Assembly: GCA_963849365.1 (NCBI GenBank)
Contig: CAWKHA010000003.1
Location: forward strand, 496,001-560,000
From: CAVQCJ01 sp963849365
Lineage (GTDB): Bacteria; Actinomycetota; Actinomycetes; Prado026
DNA length: 64,000 nucleotides
Reading direction: 5' to 3'
Both the position numbers and the translations under genes were made by a program. Positions 18,101 through 26,291 of the stretch are shown piece by piece. A model generated the notes under the pieces. It was not told the origin of the DNA. It made no database searches and saw nothing but the letters and a program-made list of their open reading frames with translations. How positions within the stretch are numbered: position 1 is the stretch's first letter; each line of letters starts with the position of its first letter.

Positions 18101-19647
18101 ACCACGACATCTACTCGATCGAGGACCTCGCGCAGCTGATCTACGACCTCAAGAACGCCAACCCGGTCGCGCGCGTGCACGTGAAGCTGGTGTCCGAGGT
18201 CGGCGTCGGCACGGTTGCGGCGGGCGTCGCCAAGGCGCACGCCGACGTCGTCCTCATCTCCGGCCACGACGGCGGCACCGGCGCGTCCCCGCTCACTTCG
18301 CTCAAGCACGCCGGCACCCCGTGGGAGCTCGGACTGGCCGAGACGCAGCAGACGCTGCTGCGCAACGGGCTGCGGGACCGGGTCGTGGTGCAGACCGACG
18401 GCCAGCTCAAGACGGGCCGCGACGTCGTGGTGGCCGCGCTGCTGGGCGCCGAGGAGTTCGGCTTCGCCACCGCGCCGCTGGTGGTCATGGGCTGCGTCAT
18501 GATGCGGGTCTGCCACCTGGACACCTGCCCGGTGGGCGTGGCCACCCAGAACCCCGAGCTGCGCAAGCGCTTCACCGGCAAGCCCGAGTTCGTGCAGACG
18601 TTCTTCGAGTACCTGGCCGAGGAGGTGCGCGAGCTGCTCGCCGCGCTCGGCTTCCGGACGCTGGAGGAGGCCGTCGGGCACGCCGAGCTGCTCGACGTCA
18701 GCCGGGCGGTCGAGCACTGGAAGGCGGCCGGGCTCGACCTGGCGCCGGTGCTGCACGTCCCGGAGACGGCGCACGGCGTCGCCCGGCACTGCACCACACA
18801 GCAGGACCACGGCCTGGACAAGGCGCTGGACAACCAGCTGATCGAGCTGTGCGCGCCGGCCCTGGACAACGCCGAACCGGTGCGCGCGACGCTGACCGTG
18901 CGCAACGTCAACCGCACGGTCGGGACCATGCTGGGCTCGCAGATCACCCGCCGGCACGGCGGCGGCGGCCTGCCGGACGGCACGGTCGACCTCACGTTCG
19001 TCGGCTCGGCCGGCCAGTCGTTCGGCGCCTTCCTGCCCAGCGGGGTCACGCTGCGGCTGGAGGGCGACGCGAACGACTACGTGGGCAAGGGCCTGTCCGG
19101 CGGCCGCGTCGTCGTGCGGCCGGACCGGGCGGCCGGCTTCGCGGCGGAGGCGAACGTCCTCGCCGGCAACGTGATCCTGTACGGCGCGACATCTGGCGAA
19201 GCGTTCCTGCGCGGCGTGGTCGGGGAGCGGTTCGCGGTGCGGAACTCCGGGGCCAGGGCCGTGGTCGAGGGCGTGGGCGACCACGCCTGCGAGTACATGA
19301 CCGGCGGCCGGGTCGTGATCATCGGGCCCACCGGGCGCAACCTGGCCGCGGGCATGTCCGGCGGGATCGCGTACGTGCTGGACCTGGACCCTGCGCTGGT
19401 GAACCGCGAGCTGGTCGACCTCGAGCCCGTCCAGCAGCAGGACGAGGACGCCGGCGTGCTGCTGGACCTGGTCGCCCGGCACGCGGAGGAGACCGGCTCG
19501 CCGGTGGCCGCCGAGCTGCTGGCCGACGGGCCGGCGGTGCTGGCTCGGTTCACCCGGGTCATGCCCCGGGACTACCGCCGGGTCCTGGTCGAGGCCGCGC
19601 GTTCCACGGCGGCCGGCGGCGAGCTGCTGGGGGCGTCCCGTGGGTGA
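15130..19647 (+). CDS. gltB: Glutamate synthase large subunit, with three compensating +1 insertions
   Basis: GltB makes glutamate from 2-oxoglutarate and glutamine-derived ammonia. The class II glutaminase nucleophile is in HDACGVAMVA (Cys near residue 17). The FMN/synthase domain carries SKMGISTVASYQGAQ and KPGEGGQLPGHKV, the [3Fe-4S] site is CVMMRVCHLDTCPVG, and a GXGXG beta-helix ends the protein. Around 16093, 16265-16267 and 16302 one extra base appears each time. Frame 2 holds MEPWDGPACVTFTDGTVIG and frame 3 holds LDLDPATVV. The three cancel, so the frame stays open, but residues about 322-391 are scrambled as written. Upstream are TACCTT (15057) and an AAGGACG ribosome site. Confidence 0.93.
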   Translation: MPAPPAAQGLYDPRYEHDACGVAMVATLSGVPSHTIVDQGLTALRNLEHRGASGADPDSGDGAGILLQVPDEFLRAVVEFPLPPKGAYVVGAAFLPADDPGAAQEVVEQIAVQEGMTVLGWRDVPTVPDLVGPTARAVMPVIRQLFLAPAGGRLVGLGLERLAYAVRKRADHETAAYFPSLSARTLVYKGMLTATQLEPFFPDLSDRRLASALVLVHSRFSTNTFPSWPLAHPYRYIAHNGEINTLRGNRNWMHARESQLASDVLPGDLTRLFPICTEGASDSASFDEVLELLHLAGRPLPHAVLMMIPEAWENHTSMDPAPPRLLPVPRHLDGAVGRTGLRHLHRRHRDRRRAGPQRSAARPLLGDRRRAGRAGQRGRACSTSTRRRSCAKGRLQPGRMFLVDTAQGRIVEDDEVKSALAAEHPYDDWLHAGLLHLEDLPEREHVTHTHESVVRRQQTFGYTDEELRVLLAPMARTGAEAIGSMGTDTPVAVLSDKPRLLFDYFTQMFAQVTNPPLDAIREELVTSLGTMIGPEQNLLEPGPASCRQVVLPFPVIDNDELAKLVRVNADGDLPGFRAAKVRGLYRVHGGGDALARRLEEVCAEVSAAIAAGSTIIVLSDRDSDTEHAPIPSLLLTAAVHHHLVRCKERTRCSIVVETGDVREVHHVALLIGYGASAVNPYLAMESAEDLVRSGVVTGVTPEQAIRNLIKALGKGVLKVMSKMGISTVASYQGAQVFEAVGLAPDLVERYFTGTTSRLGGIGLDVIAVEVRRRHEVAYPPSGISPAHRSLAVGGEYQWRREGEPHLFDPDTVFRLQHATRTGRYDVFKQYTARVDEQAERLMTVRGLFRFAAGARPPVPLDEVEPVESIVHRFSTGAMSYGSISQEAHETLAVAMNRMGARSNTGEGGEDPERYVPLPDGDSRRSAVKQVASGRFGVTSEYLVNADDLQIKMAQGAKPGEGGQLPGHKVYPWIAKTRHSTPGVGLISPPPHHDIYSIEDLAQLIYDLKNANPVARVHVKLVSEVGVGTVAAGVAKAHADVVLISGHDGGTGASPLTSLKHAGTPWELGLAETQQTLLRNGLRDRVVVQTDGQLKTGRDVVVAALLGAEEFGFATAPLVVMGCVMMRVCHLDTCPVGVATQNPELRKRFTGKPEFVQTFFEYLAEEVRELLAALGFRTLEEAVGHAELLDVSRAVEHWKAAGLDLAPVLHVPETAHGVARHCTTQQDHGLDKALDNQLIELCAPALDNAEPVRATLTVRNVNRTVGTMLGSQITRRHGGGGLPDGTVDLTFVGSAGQSFGAFLPSGVTLRLEGDANDYVGKGLSGGRVVVRPDRAAGFAAEANVLAGNVILYGATSGEAFLRGVVGERFAVRNSGARAVVEGVGDHACEYMTGGRVVIIGPTGRNLAAGMSGGIAYVLDLDPALVNRELVDLEPVQQQDEDAGVLLDLVARHAEETGSPVAAELLADGPAVLARFTRVMPRDYRRVLVEAARSTAAGGELLGASRG

Positions 19648-21094
19648 CCCGAAGGGCTTCCTCACCACCCCCCGGCAGGTCCCGGGGCGGCGTCCGGTGG
19701 ACGTGCGCATCCTCGACTGGCGCGAGGTGTACCAGCCCATGGACGCGGGCGCGATCGAGGCACAGGCGGGCCGCTGCATGGACTGCGGCATCCCGTTCTG
19801 TCACAGCGGCTGCCCGCTGGGGAACCTCATCCCGGAGTGGAACGACCTGGCGTACCGGGACGACTGGGCCGGGGCGATCGAGCGGCTGCACGCGACCAAC
19901 AACTTCCCGGAGTTCACCGGACGGCTCTGCCCGGCGCCCTGCGAGACCGCGTGCGTGCTGGGCATCAACGCCGACCCGGTGACCATCAAGCAGGTCGAGG
20001 TCTCGATCATCGACCGGGCGTGGGCGGACGGCATCGTCACGCCGCAGCCGCCGCCGCGGCTGTCCGGCCGCACCGTCGCGGTGGTCGGCTCGGGTCCGGC
20101 CGGGCTGGCGGCGGCCCAGCAGCTGACCAGGGCCGGGCACACGGTCGCGGTGCTGGAGCGGGCCGACCGCGTCGGCGGCCTGCTCCGGTACGGCATCCCC
20201 GAGTTCAAGATGGAGAAGCGCCACCTGGACCGGCGGCTGGACCAGATGCGGTCTGAGGGGACCACCTTCCGCGCGGGGGTCAACGTCGGGGTCGACGTCA
20301 CCGGCCCGGACCTGCGCAAGCGGTACGACGCGGTCGTGCTGGCGACGGGCGCCACGCGCTGGCGCGACCTGGACGTCCCCGGCGCCGGGCTGGCCGGCAT
20401 CCACCAGGCGATGGAGTACCTGCCGCTGTCCAACCGGGTCCAGGAGGGGGACCTCGCCGCGACGCCGATCGACGCCGCCGGACGGCGGGTCGTGATCCTG
20501 GGCGGCGGCGACACCGGCGCGGACTGCCTGGGCACCGCGCACCGGCAGGGCGCGGAGTCGGTGACGCAGCTGGAGATCATGCCGCGGCCGCCGGACGAGC
20601 GGCCCGCCTCGCAGCCATGGCCGACGTACCCGATGGTCATGCGCACCAGCAGCGCGCACGAGGAGGGCGGCGGACGGGTGTTCGCCGTCAGCACCCGTCG
20701 CTTCCTCGCGGACGGCTCCGGTCGCGTCCGCGCCCTGGAGGTGGTCCAGGTCGAGCTGGTCGACGGCCGGTTCGTCGAGCTGCCCGGCACCGAGCACGAG
20801 ATCCCGGCCGACCTGGTGCTGCTGGCCATGGGCTTCGTCGGGCCGGAGCCGGAAGGACTGCTGGAGCAGCTCGGCGTCGACATGGACGGCCGTGGCAACG
20901 TCGTCCGCGACGACGGCTACGCGACGTCGGTCGACGGCGTGTTCGTCGCCGGGGACGCCGGGCGCGGCCAGTCGCTGATCGTGTGGGCGATCGCCGAGGG
21001 CCGGTCGTGCGCGGCCGCCGTCGACCGGTGGCTGACCGGCGCGACCAACCTGCCGGCGCCGATCCCGCCGACCGCCCGCCCGCTGACCGTCTGA
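19640..21094 (+). CDS. gltD: Glutamate synthase small subunit
   Basis: GltD passes electrons from NADPH through FAD and iron-sulfur centres to GltB. The 484 residues match the family. The N-terminal ferredoxin-like part has CMDCGIPFCHSGCPLGN and RLCPAPCETACV, the FAD fold GSGPAGLAAAQQL, the NADPH fold GGGDTGADCLG, and the C-terminal FAD contact GVFVAGDAGRGQSL. The GTG start lies 8 nt inside gltB, indicating coupled translation. Confidence 0.97.
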   Translation: MGDPKGFLTTPRQVPGRRPVDVRILDWREVYQPMDAGAIEAQAGRCMDCGIPFCHSGCPLGNLIPEWNDLAYRDDWAGAIERLHATNNFPEFTGRLCPAPCETACVLGINADPVTIKQVEVSIIDRAWADGIVTPQPPPRLSGRTVAVVGSGPAGLAAAQQLTRAGHTVAVLERADRVGGLLRYGIPEFKMEKRHLDRRLDQMRSEGTTFRAGVNVGVDVTGPDLRKRYDAVVLATGATRWRDLDVPGAGLAGIHQAMEYLPLSNRVQEGDLAATPIDAAGRRVVILGGGDTGADCLGTAHRQGAESVTQLEIMPRPPDERPASQPWPTYPMVMRTSSAHEEGGGRVFAVSTRRFLADGSGRVRALEVVQVELVDGRFVELPGTEHEIPADLVLLAMGFVGPEPEGLLEQLGVDMDGRGNVVRDDGYATSVDGVFVAGDAGRGQSLIVWAIAEGRSCAAAVDRWLTGATNLPAPIPPTARPLTV

Positions 21095-21114
21095 GCTTTA
21101 AGTAAGGTCGATCC

Positions 21115-22560
21115 ATGCGTCGTGCGAAGATCGTCTGCACGCTCGGTCCCGCCACCTCAAGCCCCGAAGCCATCCGTGCGCTCGTCGAGTCGGGCATGGA
21201 CGTGGCCCGGCTCAACCTCAGCCACGGCTCGTACGCGGACCACGAGGTCGTGTACCGCAGCGTCCGGCAGGCCTCCGACGAGAGCGGCCGCGGTGTGGGC
21301 ATCCTGGTCGACCTGCAGGGGCCCAAGATCCGGCTCGGTACCTTCGCCGCCGGCCCCGTGCTGCTGACCCCGGGCGAGCTGTTCACGATCACGACCAGTC
21401 AGGACGTCCCCGGCACCGACCAGGAGGTGTCGACGACGTACGAGGGCCTGCCCGGAGACGTCGGCCCCGGAGACCGCATCCTCGTCGACGACGGCAAGGT
21501 AGCGCTGGTCGTCGAAGCGGTCGATGGCCCGCGGGTGCTGACGCGGGTCGTCGAGGGCGGCATGGTCTCCGACCACAAGGGGCTCAACCTGCCCGGCGTG
21601 GCCGTGAGCGTCCCGGCCATGTCGGACAAGGACGTCCAGGACCTGCGCTGGGGGCTGCGCCTGGGTGCCGACCTGATCGCGCTGTCGTTCGTCCGCAGCC
21701 CGGACGACATCGCCGACGTGCACCGGATCATGGACGAGGAGGGCGTCCGCCTGCCGGTGCTGGCCAAGATCGAGAAGCCGCAGGCGGTCACCCACCTCGA
21801 GGCCATCGTGGAGGCGTTCGACGGGATCATGGTGGCCCGCGGCGACCTGGGCGTGGAGCTGCCCCTGCAGGACGTGCCGCTGGTCCAGAAGCGGGCGGTG
21901 GCGCTGGCCCGCGACCACGCGAAGCCGGTGATCGTCGCCACCCAGATGCTCGAGTCGATGATCGGTGCTTCCCGGCCGACGCGGGCCGAGGCCTCCGACG
22001 TCGCGAACGCCGTCCTGGACGGGGCCGACGCGCTGATGCTCTCCGGCGAGACGTCGGTGGGCCGTTACCCGCTGGAGTCGGTACGCACCATGGCCATGAT
22101 CATCGAGGCGGTCGAGGAGGCGGCGCTGGAGAACCTGCCGGCCCTGCAGCGGCCGCCGCACACGCAGGCGGGTGCGATCTGCCGGGCGGCGGTCGGCGTC
22201 GGAGAGGTGGTCGGTGCGTCGTACCTCGTCGCGTTCACCGAGACCGGCCGGTCGGCGCAGCGGCTGGCCCGCTACCGCTCGCGGATCCCGATGCTCGCGT
22301 TCACCCCGAACGCGGCGACGCGCAGCCAGCTGGCGCTGTGCTGGGGGGTGGAGACTTTCCTGGTGCCCGAGGTCAAGCACACCGACGACATGGTGCTGCT
22401 GCTGGACTCGGCGCTGCTGGACATCGGCCGCTGCAGTGTCGGCGAGGAGGTCGTGATCGTCGCCGGCGCGCCGCCCGGTATCCCCGGCTCGACGAACGCC
22501 CTGCGGGTGCACCGCATGGGCGACGCCGTCGGCGGCGCCGCCCCCGCCTACGAGCAGTGA
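21115..22560 (+). CDS. pyk: Pyruvate kinase
   Basis: Converts phosphoenolpyruvate and ADP to pyruvate and ATP at the end of glycolysis. The 481 residues have the barrel start RRAKIVCTLGPAT, NLSHGS, the B-domain, the active-site signature VLAKIEKPQAV, MVARGDLGVELP, and MLSGETSVGRYP. The ATG at 21115 lies 6 nt after TAAGGT (21103-21108) with no ribosome site, so the message is probably leaderless. The gene is followed by a strong palindrome that separates it from the convergent bldD. Confidence 0.97.
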   Translation: MRRAKIVCTLGPATSSPEAIRALVESGMDVARLNLSHGSYADHEVVYRSVRQASDESGRGVGILVDLQGPKIRLGTFAAGPVLLTPGELFTITTSQDVPGTDQEVSTTYEGLPGDVGPGDRILVDDGKVALVVEAVDGPRVLTRVVEGGMVSDHKGLNLPGVAVSVPAMSDKDVQDLRWGLRLGADLIALSFVRSPDDIADVHRIMDEEGVRLPVLAKIEKPQAVTHLEAIVEAFDGIMVARGDLGVELPLQDVPLVQKRAVALARDHAKPVIVATQMLESMIGASRPTRAEASDVANAVLDGADALMLSGETSVGRYPLESVRTMAMIIEAVEEAALENLPALQRPPHTQAGAICRAAVGVGEVVGASYLVAFTETGRSAQRLARYRSRIPMLAFTPNAATRSQLALCWGVETFLVPEVKHTDDMVLLLDSALLDIGRCSVGEEVVIVAGAPPGIPGSTNALRVHRMGDAVGGAAPAYEQ

Positions 22561-22580
22561 CCCCACCCCCAGCCGGCCGC

Positions 22581-22635
22581 GATCATGAGAGATGCAGCCC
22601 CAGCCGGTCGGCTGGGGCGTACATCTCTCATGATC
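22581..22635. repeat. GATCnTGAG-family palindrome (copy C) between convergent pyk and bldD
   Basis: Perfect 14-bp arms GATCATGAGAGATG (22581-22594) and CATCTCTCATGATC (22622-22635) continue, after a small bulge, into a 9-bp helix GCCCCAGCC/GGCTGGGGC (22597-22605, 22610-22618) with a GGTC loop. It lies 20 nt after the pyk stop and 40 nt before the bldD stop, so it could terminate both genes. It shares the arm GATC-TGAGAGATG with copy D inside the pyr operon. Confidence 0.85.
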
Positions 22636-22674
22636 GACGCAAGGGATTGGCGGGGGGCCGGCCCGCGCGGGCGG

Positions 22675-23172
22675 TCAGTCGAGCGGGAGAGCGCGGCGCG
22701 CCTCGGGGTTGAGGACGCCCCAGCCGATGAACTGCTCGACGACGACGCCCGGCGAGGTGTCGTAGATGACGGCGAGAGTGCGCAGGTCGTCCTGGCGCAC
22801 GGAGAGCACCTTGCCGTTGTAGTCGCCGCGCTGGCTCTGGATGGTCTGTACGTAGCGGGCCAGCGGTCCGGCCTTCTCGGCCGGCACGATGGCCAGCCGC
22901 TCGAGGTCCAGCACCAGCCGCGGCGGTGGCTCTGCGCCACCGGTCGCCGGGCCCCCACCCGGCAGCAGCTCGGCCACGGGCACCCCGTAGAAGTCGGCCA
23001 GCTCGGCCAGCTTCTGCACGGTGACCGCCCGGTCGCCACGCTCGTACGAGCCGACGACCACGGCCTTCCAGCGCCCCTGGGACTTCTCCTCGACACCGTG
23101 CAACGACAGGCCCTGCTGGGTCCTGATCGCGCGCAACCGAGACCCCAGAGCGCGCGCGTAGTCGGACGCCAC
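22675..23172 (-). CDS. bldD: BldD-family XRE regulator with c-di-GMP-binding signature
   Basis: A master developmental repressor in streptomycetes that dimerises on DNA when bound by a c-di-GMP tetramer. The 165-residue protein has the XRE helix-turn-helix (LRAIRTQQGLSLHGVEEKSQ and VVVGSYERGDRAVTVQKL) and a C-terminal domain with the exact signature Arg115-Gly-Asp, eight residues, Arg126-Gln-Asp-Asp129. It starts at a GTG at 23172. The placement divergent from pyrR matches other actinobacteria. An inverted repeat upstream (23234-23251) may be a regulatory site. The regulon cannot be read from this window. Confidence 0.93.
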   Translation of the reverse strand: MASDYARALGSRLRAIRTQQGLSLHGVEEKSQGRWKAVVVGSYERGDRAVTVQKLAELADFYGVPVAELLPGGGPATGGAEPPPRLVLDLERLAIVPAEKAGPLARYVQTIQSQRGDYNGKVLSVRQDDLRTLAVIYDTSPGVVVEQFIGWGVLNPEARRALPLD

Positions 23173-23233
23173 GAGCCACCCCCCAACCTTTCGAGACCAC
23201 CCCCGGCGACCCAGAGTGGTCGCCTCTTAGACA

Positions 23234-23251
23234 CTCCGTGACGTTACGGAG
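23234..23251. promoter_or_regulatory. Near-perfect palindrome upstream of bldD
   Basis: CTCCGTGACGTTACGGAG lies about 62 nt upstream of the bldD start. It pairs except at one symmetric position pair around a central ACGT. The position fits an operator in the bldD promoter, possibly autoregulatory as known for BldD in Streptomyces, but it is not a clean match to the published BldD box. Confidence 0.4.
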
Positions 23252-23290
23252 GGTGACCAAATCCCGTCAAGGCGCCCGCCGAGCTTAGGT

Positions 23291-23320
23291 CCGTTCGGAC
23301 GATACGGCCGGTCCGAACGG
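23291..23320. promoter_or_regulatory. Perfect inverted repeat over the pyr operon -35 region
   Basis: CCGTTCGGAC (23291-23300) and GTCCGAACGG (23311-23320) form a perfect 10-bp repeat with a 10-nt spacer. The right arm covers the expected -35 position for the -10 box at 23336. It is a candidate repressor operator for the pyr operon or a shared bldD/pyr site. A transcript hairpin is less likely because it lies before the predicted start of transcription. Confidence 0.5.
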
Positions 23321-23335
23321 CCCGGCCCGCCCTGG

Positions 23336-23341
23336 TAGGTT
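23336..23341 (+). promoter_or_regulatory. Putative -10 box of the pyrimidine operon
   Basis: TAGGTT matches the actinobacterial TANNNT -10 consensus and would start transcription near 23348, giving a leader of about 54 nt that contains the PyrR hairpin. Confidence 0.5.
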
Positions 23342-23364
23342 GGCCCCCGATCGACATCCTTTAA

Positions 23365-23392
23365 GACCCGTCCGGAGAGGCGGGGAAGGAGG
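23365..23392 (+). promoter_or_regulatory. PyrR-binding RNA hairpin abutting the pyrR ribosome site
   Basis: The leader contains GACCCGTCCGGAGAGGCGGGG: stem CCCG (23367-23370) and CGGG (23381-23384) presenting the TCCGGAGAGG loop, close to the known PyrR-binding consensus. The Shine-Dalgarno AAGGAGG (23386-23392) starts 1-2 nt after the stem and the ATG is at 23402. There is no terminator downstream, so UMP-PyrR probably blocks translation, as described for mycobacteria, rather than causing attenuation. Confidence 0.8.
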
Positions 23393-23401
23393 TCCGGCCG
23401 T

Positions 23402-24025
23402 ATGACGACGCCTGCCCAGCACGCGTCCGACCTGCGCGACGGCGAGACTCCCGTCGGGGCAGCCGCCCAGGTCGCCGCCCGTCCGGTGCTCGAGTCCGGT
23501 GACATCGACCGCGCTCTCACCCGGGTCGCCCACGAGATCCTCGAGCGGAACAAGGGTTCCGCGAATGTCGTCCTGCTCGGCATCCCCACCCGCGGCGTGC
23601 CGCTGGCGCGCCGGCTGGCGGCCCGGATCGACGCCGTCGAGGGCGGCACGGTCCCGGTCGGCTCGCTCGACATCACCATGTACCGCGACGACCTGCGGCT
23701 GCGCCCGGCCCGGGCGCTGGAACGTACCGAGATCCCACCCGGCGGCATCGACGGCAAGGCGGTCGTCCTCGTCGACGACGTGCTGTTCTCGGGCCGGACG
23801 GTCCGGGCCGCGCTGGATGCGCTCGGTGACGTCGGCCGCCCCGGGCTCGTCCAGCTGGCGGTGCTGGTGGACCGCGGCCACCGTGAGCTGCCGATCCGGG
23901 CCGACTACGTCGGCAAGAACCTGCCGACGTCGCTGCGCGAGACGGTGCGGGTGCTGCTGACCGAGCACGACGGCCGCGACGCCGTGCTGCTGGAGCGGGC
24001 GAGCGCGACGGGGGCGGGGGAGTGA
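23402..24025 (+). CDS. pyrR: Bifunctional pyr operon regulator / uracil phosphoribosyltransferase PyrR
   Basis: RNA-binding repressor of pyrimidine genes that senses UMP/UTP; also a weak uracil phosphoribosyltransferase. The 207 residues show GIPTRGVPLARRL, DITMYRDDLRLR and the PRPP loop VVLVDDVLFSGRTVRAAL. The N-terminus is about 20 residues longer than in Bacillus, as usual in actinobacteria. It is first in the operon, with the PyrR hairpin just upstream, so it controls its own synthesis. Its stop overlaps the pyrB start by 4 nt. Confidence 0.96.
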   Translation: MTTPAQHASDLRDGETPVGAAAQVAARPVLESGDIDRALTRVAHEILERNKGSANVVLLGIPTRGVPLARRLAARIDAVEGGTVPVGSLDITMYRDDLRLRPARALERTEIPPGGIDGKAVVLVDDVLFSGRTVRAALDALGDVGRPGLVQLAVLVDRGHRELPIRADYVGKNLPTSLRETVRVLLTEHDGRDAVLLERASATGAGE

Positions 24026-24984
24026 GGCGGCACCTGGTCTCGGCCGCGGACCTGTCCTACGACGACGCCGTGCTCGTCCTGGACACCGCCGCCGAGATGG
24101 CCACCCTCGCCGGGCGCGAGATCAAGAAGCTGCCGACGCTGCGCGGCCGCACCGTGGTCAACCTCTTCTTCGAGGACTCCACCCGGACCCGCATCTCCTT
24201 CGAGGCCGCAGCCAAGCGGCTGTCCGCCGACGTCATCAACTTCTCGGCCAAGGGCTCGAGCGTGTCCAAGGGCGAGTCGCTGAAGGACACCGCGCTCACC
24301 CTCGAGGCGATGGGCGCGGACGCCGTGGTGATCCGGCACCAGTCCAGCGGCGCGCCGCACCGGCTGGCGTACTCCGGCTGGATCGGCGGCTGCGTGGTGA
24401 ACGCCGGCGACGGCACGCACGAGCACCCGACCCAGGCGCTGCTCGACGCGTTCACGATGCGCCGGCACCTCGGCGCCGGTACCGACCTGGCCGGTCGCCG
24501 GGTCACGATCGTCGGCGACGTGCTGCACAGCCGGGTCGCCCGCTCCAACGTGCTGCTGCTGTCCACGCTCGGCGCCGAGGTCACGCTGGTCGCCCCGCCG
24601 ACGCTGCTCCCGGTCGGCGTCGAGTCGTGGCCGTGCAGCGTCTCGTACGACCTGGACGCGCCGCTGCCCAAGTCGGACGTCGTGATGATGCTGCGCGTGC
24701 AGCGCGAGCGGATGAGCGCCGCGTTCTTCCCGAGCGCGAACGAGTACAGCCGCCGCTACGGGCTGGACTCCGAGCGGGCGGCCATGCTTCCCGAGCACGC
24801 CATCGTCATGCACCCGGGCCCGATGAACCGGGGCATGGAGATCGCCGCGGAAGTGGCCGACGGCCCGCGCTCGACGATCGTCGAGCAGGTCTCCAACGGC
24901 GTGAGCGTACGGATGGCGGTGCTCTACCTGCTGCTGGGCGGCAGCGAGCCGGCGATCGGCACCGACCGGGAGGTGGAGCAGTGA
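24022..24984 (+). CDS. pyrB: Aspartate carbamoyltransferase catalytic subunit
   Basis: Makes carbamoyl-aspartate, the first step specific to pyrimidines. The 320 residues carry the carbamoyl-phosphate loop FFEDSTRTRISFE, the SAKGSSVSKGESL loop, GDGTHEHPTQALLD, VGDVLHSRVARS and HPGPMNRG. There is no pyrI gene, so the enzyme probably lacks a separate regulatory chain. The GTG start at 24022 overlaps pyrR; the stop overlaps pyrC. Confidence 0.97.
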   Translation: MRRHLVSAADLSYDDAVLVLDTAAEMATLAGREIKKLPTLRGRTVVNLFFEDSTRTRISFEAAAKRLSADVINFSAKGSSVSKGESLKDTALTLEAMGADAVVIRHQSSGAPHRLAYSGWIGGCVVNAGDGTHEHPTQALLDAFTMRRHLGAGTDLAGRRVTIVGDVLHSRVARSNVLLLSTLGAEVTLVAPPTLLPVGVESWPCSVSYDLDAPLPKSDVVMMLRVQRERMSAAFFPSANEYSRRYGLDSERAAMLPEHAIVMHPGPMNRGMEIAAEVADGPRSTIVEQVSNGVSVRMAVLYLLLGGSEPAIGTDREVEQ

Positions 24985-26291
24985 GCGGCGCCGAGGGCAC
25001 GAGCAGCTGGCTCGTCCGGGGGGCCCGGCCAATGGGCGGCGAGCCGGCCGACCTCCTGCTCCGCGACGGTGTCGTGTCCGAGTCTGGGCCGGCCGGCTCG
25101 CTGACCGCGGCCGGAGCTCAGGTGCTCGACGCCGACGGGCTGGTCGCGCTCCCCGGGCTGGTCGACCTGCACACGCACCTGCGCGAGCCGGGGCGCGAGG
25201 ACGCCGAGACGGTGGCGACCGGCACGCGAGCGGCGGCGCTGGGCGGGTACACGGCGGTGCACGCGATGGCCAACACCGACCCGGTGGCGGACACGGCCGG
25301 TGTCGTCGAGCAGGTGTGGCGGCTGGGCCGGGAGGCCGGCTGGTGCGACGTGCAGCCGGTCGGCGCGGTGACGGTGGGACTGGCCGGCGAGCAGCTCGCC
25401 GAGCTGGGCGCCATGGCCACCTCGGCGGCGACCGTCCGGGTGTTCTCCGACGACGGTCGCTGCGTGTCGGACGCGGTGCTGATGCGCCGGGCCCTGGAGT
25501 ACGTGAAGGCGTTCGACGGGGTGGTCGCCCAGCACGCGCAGGAACCGCGGCTCACGCAGGACGCGCAGATGAACGAGGGCGTGCTGTCCGGCGTGCTCGG
25601 CCTGCAGGGCTGGCCGGCGGTCGCGGAGGAAGCCGTGATCGCCCGCGACGTCCTGCTGGCCCAGCACGTGGGCTCGCGCCTGCATGTGTGCCACGTGTCC
25701 ACCGCGGGCTCGGTCGAGCTGGTCCGGTGGGCCAAGTCCCGCGGAGTGGACGTGACCGCCGAGGTCACCCCGCACCACCTGCTGCTCACCGACGACCTCG
25801 TCGCCGGCTACGACCCCACGTACAAGGTGAACCCGCCGCTGCGGACCAAGGCCGACGTCGAGGCGCTGCGCGAGGGACTGGCCGACGGGACGATCGACGC
25901 GGTGGCCACCGACCACGCCCCGCACCCGGTCGAGGACAAGGACTGCGAGTGGTCCGCCGCCGCGTTCGGGATGGTCGGGCTGGAGACGGCCCTGTCCGTC
26001 GTGGTGGAGGCCATGGTGCAGACCGGCCTGCTGGACTGGGCCGGCGTGGCGGACCGCATGTCGGTGCGGCCGGCCCGGATCGGACGGCTCGGCGGACACG
26101 GTCGGGCCGTCGCCGTCGGCGAACCCGCCAACCTGGTCCTGGTCGACCCGGCGGCGCGCTGGACGGTGCAACCGGCGGCGCTGGCGTCCAAGAGCCACAA
26201 CACCCCGTTCGCGGGTCGCGAGCTGCCGGGCCGGGTGGTCGCGACGTTCCTGCGCGGACGCCCCACCGTGCTGGCGGGGACGCTCGCGTGA
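24981..26291 (+). CDS. pyrC: Dihydroorotase
   Basis: Closes carbamoyl-aspartate to dihydroorotate. A 436-residue class I amidohydrolase: zinc ligands in DLHTHLREPG, NTDPVADT, HVCHVSTAGS and the Asp in ATDHAPHPVEDK, with the C-terminal KSHNTPFAGREL. The GTG at 24981 overlaps the pyrB stop. All metal ligands seem present, so it should be catalytically active, not a structural pseudo-dihydroorotase. Confidence 0.96.
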   Translation: MSGAEGTSSWLVRGARPMGGEPADLLLRDGVVSESGPAGSLTAAGAQVLDADGLVALPGLVDLHTHLREPGREDAETVATGTRAAALGGYTAVHAMANTDPVADTAGVVEQVWRLGREAGWCDVQPVGAVTVGLAGEQLAELGAMATSAATVRVFSDDGRCVSDAVLMRRALEYVKAFDGVVAQHAQEPRLTQDAQMNEGVLSGVLGLQGWPAVAEEAVIARDVLLAQHVGSRLHVCHVSTAGSVELVRWAKSRGVDVTAEVTPHHLLLTDDLVAGYDPTYKVNPPLRTKADVEALREGLADGTIDAVATDHAPHPVEDKDCEWSAAAFGMVGLETALSVVVEAMVQTGLLDWAGVADRMSVRPARIGRLGGHGRAVAVGEPANLVLVDPAARWTVQPAALASKSHNTPFAGRELPGRVVATFLRGRPTVLAGTLA

